Shown in pieces: positions 57,901-64,000 of a DNA stretch of 64,000 bases. Location: NCBI GenBank assembly GCA_002197995.1, contig NGZR01000002.1, positions 7,378,001 through 7,442,000 on the forward strand. The letters run 5' to 3'. Source of the DNA: Gaeumannomyces sp. JS-464 (taxonomy: Eukaryota; Ascomycota; Sordariomycetes; Magnaporthales; Magnaporthaceae). The notes beneath the pieces are model-generated. The model saw only the letters and a list, made by a program, of their open reading frames with translations. It had not been told where the DNA came from and made no database searches. Position 1 is the first letter of the stretch. Every line of letters starts with the position of its first letter. The translations under genes were made by a program, and so were the position numbers.

Positions 57901-60348
57901 AAAGCAGACGAGTGAATATGGTCTCGAGATCCAGGGTCTTGCGCACCCCGATTGCTACCAAGAACTTCTCCTTGACGCTCTGGCACCCTTGTATGGTGGG
58001 GAGATCATCAAAGAGCTTGACTGAGGTGAAGAAGGACTCGGCTGGCCGCTTCATCCCGATCTTGGTCGGCATGACGGTCTTATCCTGTAAGCCGGAAACA
58101 ACCGCGGTCCTGTCGCCAGGGCTCAGGTTGTCCCAGTTCTTGGAAAGCACAGTGAGAACCTGCACAGCGAACTTTTCCGACTTGGTGATGTTGTGCTCAT
58201 CACCCTTGCTCCCGGCGGTATCGATGAGAAACCTCAGCCAAGGGACGATCTCCAGCGTACGCCATCCCAGGGCCTGCAGATGGCCCTGTGGGATGTTGAC
58301 AGTCAAGGAGTAGGGGAGAGTAGTGGGCGGCAGTGGCAGGTTTGCCGGGATCTTGTTAGCGCTTAGATAGCTCGTGATGCTAGAGAGAGCGATGATTTCA
58401 CCCTGGTCCTCGTTATCGCCGATAGTAGCAACAGCGACGTCGAGCAGAGCCTGTCTGCTGCGCATATCCAGCTCACCCGAGATGGCAGTCTTCCCAGCCC
58501 AAGCAAGGAAATTGACAAGCTGATCCCTGGTGAGGGCTTTGGCCTCAAGTTCCTGCCGAATGTCCTTGGCAGTGATATCCTCTATCAGGCCAAAATCGTG
58601 CAATTTCCTGATGAACGGCTGGTCCTCCATCTCCTTGATGATAACGGGTATGCCGTTGACAAACTTCCCAAGCTCGTCAGAGCCCACGCGCACTTTTGTC
58701 GAGGGAAGCACGCCCCTGCTGGAGAAGACCTCGATGGATGCCTTTTTGAAGGCGGTCCAGAAAGAGCTCTCGATAAGCTGCCCGACATTAGAACTGGGAG
58801 TCGAATCTTTGAAGCTGTACGTGTTCAGGATGTGGATCGCCTCAGGGGTGAACTTTGCCACGTCGGCCGCCGAAACTTTGCCGCCCTTGCCAGCAGCTGC
58901 CACGGCCCTCTGGAACTTGTCGTTCAGATCCGACATCTCGACGGAGAACGCCAGCCGCGTCATGATTCCGGCGGCACGCAGCATCTCCATGTTCCAGGTT
59001 TTCGTACCCATCGCGGGCGTTCAGATCAATGGGCATCTCACGCTCAACTGTCGGGATCACAGACGGCGCTGAGATGTGCATGCCGCCGCCCGTGGTCTGC
59101 GCGGTAGGAAACCCGATGAAGATCTTGCCACCAGGCTTCTTGGTGGGCAGGACAGAGGCGAAGACATCAGCAAAGCCCGTGGAGGTATCTCTGGAGCTCT
59201 GTGTGGCTTGGCTTTCATCGTATGATGAAGTCAGGATAGCTTGGTGGTTTTTGGCGGCGGCTTCTTGGTGGCTCGCTCAAGCTCGGCAGCAAATGATGCC
59301 TGTACGCTCGTAGCGACAGCTGCTGATGTGACCCTGAGGAATATGCTCGAAGTTGACGTCGCGGTCAAGTCCTCGGCGGTGCTCTCGGGTACGCCTTCTC
59401 TTCTTTCGCTGCCTTGCCCTTTAGTGCGCTTTGGGAAGAGCTCGACGTGAGCCTGGAGAAGAAGCCCCTGAGCGAGCTGCCCATCTCCGTGTTGCTCAAG
59501 CCGTAGGTCTCGGTCAATTTTGATATTGTTCCGACCTTTGGCTTCCAGCCGATGGCGCGCATAGTCGTCGCATCGATCTGGGTGCTGACCCGATCAACCC
59601 TGGCAATCCTCATGAGACGATCCTGGGTGGTGGCCTCAAGGTCGCGTGGGATCGGAACGTCCACGCTGGGTGAGGTCTTCTTTTGCAGCTTCAATATCAT
59701 CCAGTCGTCTATCCAAAACTCGATATTTTGCAGTGCTACAAATGTCAGACTAGTCGCGAGGAACTGCCCGACCGACAGGAGGTTCGGCAGGGCGGTGGTG
59801 GAATTCCTGTAGTCCAGAACGAAGGTCGTCTCGGAGCTACTCTGATCCTGGGGCAGCATCAACTTCCGCGTGAAGAGGGCGTTCCCCTTCCAGTAGAAAG
59901 CCATGGCCTCGCTGCCGGAGCTGATGAAGGGCTCCTCGCAGTCGGCAAAGACGCTGTAGAAGCCGACGCCGAAAGCGCCGATCTTGGTCTCGTCTGGGTT
60001 GCCCTCGGCGATGCGTTTCAAGCGGGCCCAGTCGGTCTTTGTGAAGGGCTGGCCATCGTTGCTGACGAGCAGTCGCCTAAGAGTGTGGTTGGTGATGACG
60101 TGCTTGAGCAGCTCCGTCTGGTTCGTGGTCTGGGGAAGCGGGACCGTGGTGGACGGGTGAGTTTCCCACTTGACCTTGACTGTTGTGGCCTGGGCGTCGG
60201 CGGCATTCTGGATGAGCTCTCGGAGCGTGGTCCACTCGCCCGAGTACCTGGCAAGGACCTTGTCGATCAGGGCGCGGGTGTCGACGGTGACGGCCTCCTC
60301 GTCCTCGCCATGCTGGAGAGCCGCATCCCGCAGCTTTGCGTAGTCCAT
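54990..60348 (-). CDS. DUF3684 protein: Hsp90/sacsin-like ATPase module plus HELAH zincin-like domain
   Basis: Very large protein, about 1,785 residues, from the ATG at 60,346-60,348. Residues about 36-140 carry GHKL ATPase boxes: N-box TLRELIQNAADAQA, VSNDGQPF, and KIGAFGVGFYSVF like Hsp90 GQFGVGFYS. A long conserved fungal region follows (TWNMEMLRAAGIMTRLAFSV, YASFNIAATKKAILPIQGNE, VDNGAAVLGFNVLEKS). A Glu/Arg coiled coil lies near 56,050-56,150, then a Pro-rich linker and a C-terminal domain with GGTIAFNSNGSIFCNLRF and HELAHNIVQVHDAHH, whose HExxH is at 55,218-55,232. Function is unknown; the DUF3684 assignment is from memory of the family. Frame breaks occur near 59,395, 59,240, 59,005 and 57,505; bridging each restores collinear sequence. 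It may be a chaperone-like ATPase coupled to a metallopeptidase. Confidence 0.8.
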
Positions 60349-61400
60349 CCTCGCCTCGAGATGGAAGTGTCAGTGTTCAGATCGGCCGTTTTGTTGGTCG
60401 CCGTAAGCATTATCGGGGTGGAGTGGCAATCGGCTCGTCTCCTCGCGGGCTGCTTCCTGCCGCTGGGGCAGTGGAGTAGTAGGGGTTCGAGGGAGCGGCG
60501 GTGGTTGTTGCGGTGTGGAAGTTGCGGCAAATCGAGGAGAGTTCTGCCCGTGGCTGAAGCTGGGCTTATTTACTGCCTGCTACGTCTATTGACTCGGCGG
60601 AAAGTCTGTTCGCACGCAGAGGCGTGCCAGGGAGGTGCCAGACTAGACTGTTTTGGTTGGGCGGCTGGAGAGGCGTCGAGAAGACGACGGTCGATTGGCC
60701 GCTGTGGCGAGAAGACGCGCACGTTGGGCAGCCTCGAGGTGGCAGGAAGGCCCGGGGGATTTTCCAAGTTTATATAAGCACGCAGACGCCAATCGTCGAC
60801 GGGAGACCAGCCCGACGGAATGGCAAAGAAACGGCGTCACTGCAGTGAACCAGCGGCGGGTTCTTGGGCTGGCGTTGGACGTAGTAGGTTTCGACACGAA
60901 ACCGCCTCGCTCCGCTGCAGCCGGAAACATGGACTGCCTCAATGGTGTTGACATCAGCCTGCCACTGCTGCTCCATGTCACTTTGCAGGGGTGGGGCCCG
61001 CCTGGCCGCATGCACGAGCCTCATGATTGACACTGCCTCGTGCGTCGGAGCCGCAGCGCAATTGGCACCGACGCATGCGGGCAAACCGCCCGCGTCGGAA
61101 TGCACCGAACAGGCTGCAGGGCATACCTACCACATTCTAGACCGAAGGCCGATTTCTCGAACGAGTGCAAAAATTCCAGATTATTCCTGTTTGCCCCAGG
61201 CCCTTGATATCGTTGAGATGCCTCGGTCACCAATATGCGCTTCCGTTTATGATGCCAGGTTGGCACCTAGTCCGTGCAATCATCCGCACAGCGATTACAG
61301 GTAGAAGTAAAAAGAAAAAAGGAAAAAATAAACCTCACGAGTCTCTCTCTCTCCGCGTGTGCTCCTCCCTGTCCCGGTGCCTCCGTGGGCTCCGGCTCTA
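60349..61400. other. DUF3684 promoter / MMtag 3' flank
   Basis: No gene supported between these tandem minus-strand genes. Confidence 0.5.
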
Positions 61401-62225
61401 TCACTTCCGCGGGGATCTTGACCTGTCCCGGTTGCCACTCCGACTTCTGTGCCTCCTCTCCTTCCTGTGACGACCGCCGTCTGTCGCAGCACCGCCCTCT
61501 CGAGGTCTTGCGCGATCGCCATTGTCGTTGCGGCGGTCCCGCTCCCGATCCCGGTCGCCTCGCTCGCGGTCGCGTTCGCGGCTACGGCTTCTCCTTCTGT
61601 GCCGATCCCGATCATGGTGTGACCGCTCTGCGCCATCGTCGTCTCTCCTCCTAGAATGCCTATCGCGGCGAGAATCCGGGCTGCGGCTCCTGTCGCGGTG
61701 TCTCCGCCGACGGTGGTGATGTCGATCCTCATCCCGCTGCTCCCTAGAACGGCCGCCGTCATCTCTGCGCCGGCTCCCCGCGTATCCGGGGTTGCTTTCT
61801 CGTCGGCTCCTCCGCCCTTCGACTTTCCAGCGCCTCCATCCGCCCCCGCAGCGCCGCCCAGCGGCCGGGCCGGCACAACCTCGATGGCGTTGGCGCCCGA
61901 GGCGTCTCGCTGCGGCACAGGCAGCCCGAGTGCCCGGGCAAGGGCATCCTCCTCGGCCTCCTTGATCTTGCGTAGCTCCTCGCGCCGCTCTCGCGCCCTG
62001 CGTTCCTCGTCCGTCTCTCCCGCCGCCGCTGCCCGCCGCCGCGGCCGCCGATGGGTCTGCCTTCGCGTACCAGGTCAGGTCGCGTCCTTGTTGCCAGCGC
62101 CCGACTGGGGCCATGACACTGTGGCCCAGGTAGTTCTCTCGATGCGACGATGTTGCGACATCCTCCCAGCTGAAGTTGACGCCTCCGCGGGAGCCCGTCT
62201 TGCGGACCGTAGACAGGAGATCCAT
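61401..62225 (-). CDS. MMtag (MMTAG2-like) domain protein with SR/RE-rich tail
   Basis: Starts [20 protein letters not shown], followed by [24 protein letters not shown] and [13 protein letters not shown], the signature of the multiple-myeloma-tumour-associated (kinase phosphorylation) domain. Next comes a charged helix ([20 protein letters not shown], then [10 protein letters not shown]), a Gly/Ala linker and a long Arg/Asp/Ser tail ([19 protein letters not shown]) typical of nuclear RNA-processing proteins. Function unknown; nuclear location is inferred from the tail. The helix lies in another frame, so breaks are needed near 62,035 and 61,760; both ends share one frame. About 275 residues. 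Divergent from MED6. Confidence 0.8.
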   Translation of the reverse strand: MDLLSTVRKTGSRGGVNFSWEDVATSSHRENYLGHSVMAPVGRWQQGRDLTWYAKADPSAAAAAGSGGGRDGRGTQGARAARGATQDQGGRGGCPCPGTRAACAAARRLGRQRHRGCAGPAAGRRCGGGWRRWKVEGRRSRRESNPGYAGSRRRDDGGRSREQRDEDRHHHRRRRHRDRSRSPDSRRDRHSRRRDDDGAERSHHDRDRHRRRSRSRERDRERGDRDRERDRRNDNGDRARPREGGAATDGGRHRKERRHRSRSGNRDRSRSPRK

Positions 62226-62667
62226 GGCTGCGCTGCGATGGCTTCCTCGACTGCTGATAGACTATCCCGATGCGCAATTGCTCGCTCGGGTGCACCTGTG
62301 CACGTGGAGGCCGGATCCGGCGGCGTAATGATGGTTTGAATGATGTCTATTTTGCTTCGGTTGCGAAGTAGATGATGGCGAGATGCTTTGAATTTCCAGC
62401 CGCCATGGATGCGACGCGACCACAATACGTCAGTGGTGTCTGGTGGGTCCACCAGGGGCCAGGCTCGTTTTCACGCGCTGAACACCCCCGCCGGATTAGC
62501 CTCAAGCTGCTGCCGGCGGCACCTTGCCGGATTACGATTTCAAGCCATTGATCAGATCGCGCCTTTTTGTCCACCAATCTCAATCCCACTCGTCTGCCCC
62601 AGGTGTTGCGACAAGGCGAATACGCGAGCCTACAGTCCGCCGACCGACCGCCGCCGCCGCCGCCGCC
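62226..62667. promoter_or_regulatory. Divergent MMtag / MED6 promoter
   Basis: Spacer of 442 bp between divergent start codons. The MED6 side ends in a CCG-repeat leader running straight into the ATG. Confidence 0.45.
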
Positions 62668-63737
62668 ATGGACAACAAGACGGAGCCGCTGCTGGACGAG
62701 ATCCAATGGAGCTCGCCGCAGTCGGTCGTCAACTTCCAGGGCATCCACTCCAACTCGGTGCTCTACTACTTTGCCGAGTCGCCCTTCTTCGACCGCACGT
62801 CCAACAACGCCGTCGTCTTCAACCAGGCTGTGCGCAACCAGTCCATGCTCCACATCGTCGCCACTCGCGAGGCCTTCGAGGGCCGCCTGCGCGAGATGGC
62901 CGGGCTCGAGTACATGGTCGCCCAGGAGCCCGCCGAGACGGGGCCCGGTGCCGGCACCGGCGTCTGGGTCATCCGCAAGCAGACCCGGAAGAAGGTCAAG
63001 GCCGCCGACGGCACCCCGCTGCCCGACGAGCTCGAGGTCCACGCCGACTACTTTGTCATGGGCGAGAACATCTACATGGCGCCGTCGCTGTCCGACGTGT
63101 TGAGCTCCCGCATCGTGAGTCGGCTGTTGCAGTTTTGTTGTAAGGCGTTGCGCACGCATAAACGCAAGCAAAGCTAACCAGCAACAATATACCGCGCCAG
63201 GCCACAATATCCTCCGCCATAAGCAACCTCTTCCCCGCCGTCTCGGCCATACAAAAGTGGACTCCGGCCCTGGGCCACGGCTACGCCACCCCCGCCGCGC
63301 CCACCGCGGCCCCGCGGCCCCGCGGCCTCGAGTCCAAGGAGCCGACCCCGATGCCCGACAGCCTGACCTCGGCGGCGGGTGCAAGCGCCGCCTCCAGGGC
63401 GCCGCCGTCGGCCAAGACGGAGCGGTCGGCGCCCGACGCGCGCATGGCCGAGGAGTCCTTCGCCATCCACACCCGCTACGGCGGCGAGTACATGGACGAG
63501 AACCCCATCACGGGCAAGCCCGGCGAGTTCCACCTGTCGTCCACGGGCCGCAAGGATAAGCTGACCGTGCCCGTCATCGGCGGGCCCGCCGGCGCCAACC
63601 TGCTCCCCGTGCTCAAAACCCTGCCAGATAACAGCCCGCTCAGCAAGGATGCCAAGCCCGAGAAGACGGGCAAGGCAGGAGGGCCGCCGAAGCCCAAGAG
63701 GCGCAAGAGCAAAGGCGGCACTACGACGCCGTCCTAG
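62668..63737 (+). CDS. MED6: Mediator complex subunit 6
   Basis: Head-module Mediator subunit linking activators to RNA polymerase II. Exons 62,668-63,114 and 63,201-63,737 (intron 86 nt, GTGAGT donor, GCCAG acceptor) give 327 residues. The MED6 core is clear: FQGIHSNSVLYYFAESPFFD, NQSMLHIVATREAFEGRLRE, GLEYMVAQEP, VWVIRKQTRKK, DYFVMGENIYMAPSLSDVL and SSRIATISSAISNLFPAV. The C-terminal half is Ala/Pro-rich with a basic end (PKPKRRKSKGG). The frame stays open past the TAG for 31 more basic codons (63,738-63,833, second TAG). No frame breaks inside the gene. Confidence 0.93.
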
Positions 63738-63833
63738 AAGAATGGCTCCAAGCGGTCGAAGAAGGATAAGCGGCCGAAGCGGAAGGGCATGGGCACGCAG
63801 ACGACACATCTGGCGGCACTGGTCAATGAGTAG
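63738..63833 (+). other. In-frame basic extension after the MED6 stop
   Basis: After TCC-TAG the same frame reads KNGSKRSKKDKRPKRKG and on to LAALVNE before a second TAG at 63,831-63,833. The composition is strongly Lys/Arg-rich and continues the basic end of MED6. It may be a readthrough tail, a true C-terminus lost by a C-to-T change or base error, or plain 3' UTR. Confidence 0.4.
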
Positions 63834-64000
63834 GTTGATTTTCTGTCATTTCTTACCAGCAGTAAAGTATTTGGGCCCGGATTCGGGCTTTCTCTTGCTT
63901 GTTTATGATACCCTTGGGCAATAGAAGTTGGAGTAGAAACAAAAAGCAAACCCAATAAACAGAATGCAACACCTAGCTCCTTGCTTCAAAGAATGCGGTC

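Noticed and set aside
1..64000. Repeat-induced point mutation as the cause of the broken genes
   Set aside because: RIP leaves C-to-T changes and stop codons in AT-biased DNA. The breaks here are single-base indels and GC content of the genes is high.
1..64000. Secondary-metabolite, virulence or toxin gene cluster
   Set aside because: No PKS, NRPS, terpene synthase, cytochrome P450 or cluster regulator signatures; the content is housekeeping genes.

Overview
The window is nuclear DNA from a filamentous ascomycete (Pezizomycotina, most likely a Sordariomycete). The reasons are short spliceosomal introns (about 60-130 nt) with GTRAGT-type donors and CTAAC branch points, GC-rich coding sequence with a strong G/C third-position preference, loose gene spacing, and single-copy fungal proteins (Sec16, a SepA/Bni1 formin, Hus1, Alb1, Aim32, Cyc2, MED6, a DUF3684 protein). 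I cannot name the species. I see no operons, tRNA, rRNA, CRISPR array or intact transposon.

Layout. 1-9 kb: 3' end of a GT17 glycosyltransferase (+), a membrane-anchored ubiquitin protease (-), ALB1 (+, with a GC-AG intron) and a DUF2264 protein (-). 9-15 kb: one large formin (-). 17-23 kb: a small unknown membrane protein, a RING protein and HUS1 (all +). 23-35 kb: SEC16 (-) divergent from a Neo1-type P4-ATPase (+). 35-49 kb: CYC2-like flavoprotein (-), AIM32 (-), a LAT-type amino-acid permease (-), mitochondrial leucyl-tRNA synthetase (+), MTQ1/HemK methyltransferase (-) and formate dehydrogenase with a presequence (-). Five of these six look mitochondrial. 49-53 kb: a long gene-poor interval with two extreme poly-C tracts. 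53-64 kb: a class I methyltransferase (+), a very large DUF3684 protein (-) pairing an Hsp90/sacsin-like ATPase module with a C-terminal HELAH zincin-like motif, an MMtag/SR-like protein (-) and MED6 (+).

The genes are mostly independent housekeeping functions: secretory-membrane traffic and lipid asymmetry (SEC16, NEO1), polarity (formin), DNA-damage checkpoint (HUS1), ribosome assembly (ALB1), transcription (MED6) and mitochondrial translation and redox (LeuRS, MTQ1, CYC2, AIM32).

Caveat: about thirty single-base reading-frame breaks interrupt otherwise well-conserved proteins. Where the missing base can be placed it is often in a short C or G run. This looks like assembly indel error rather than mass pseudogene formation, so broken genes are annotated as CDS with the approximate break positions given. 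Intron boundaries are quoted only where both splice sites and the phase could be worked out.
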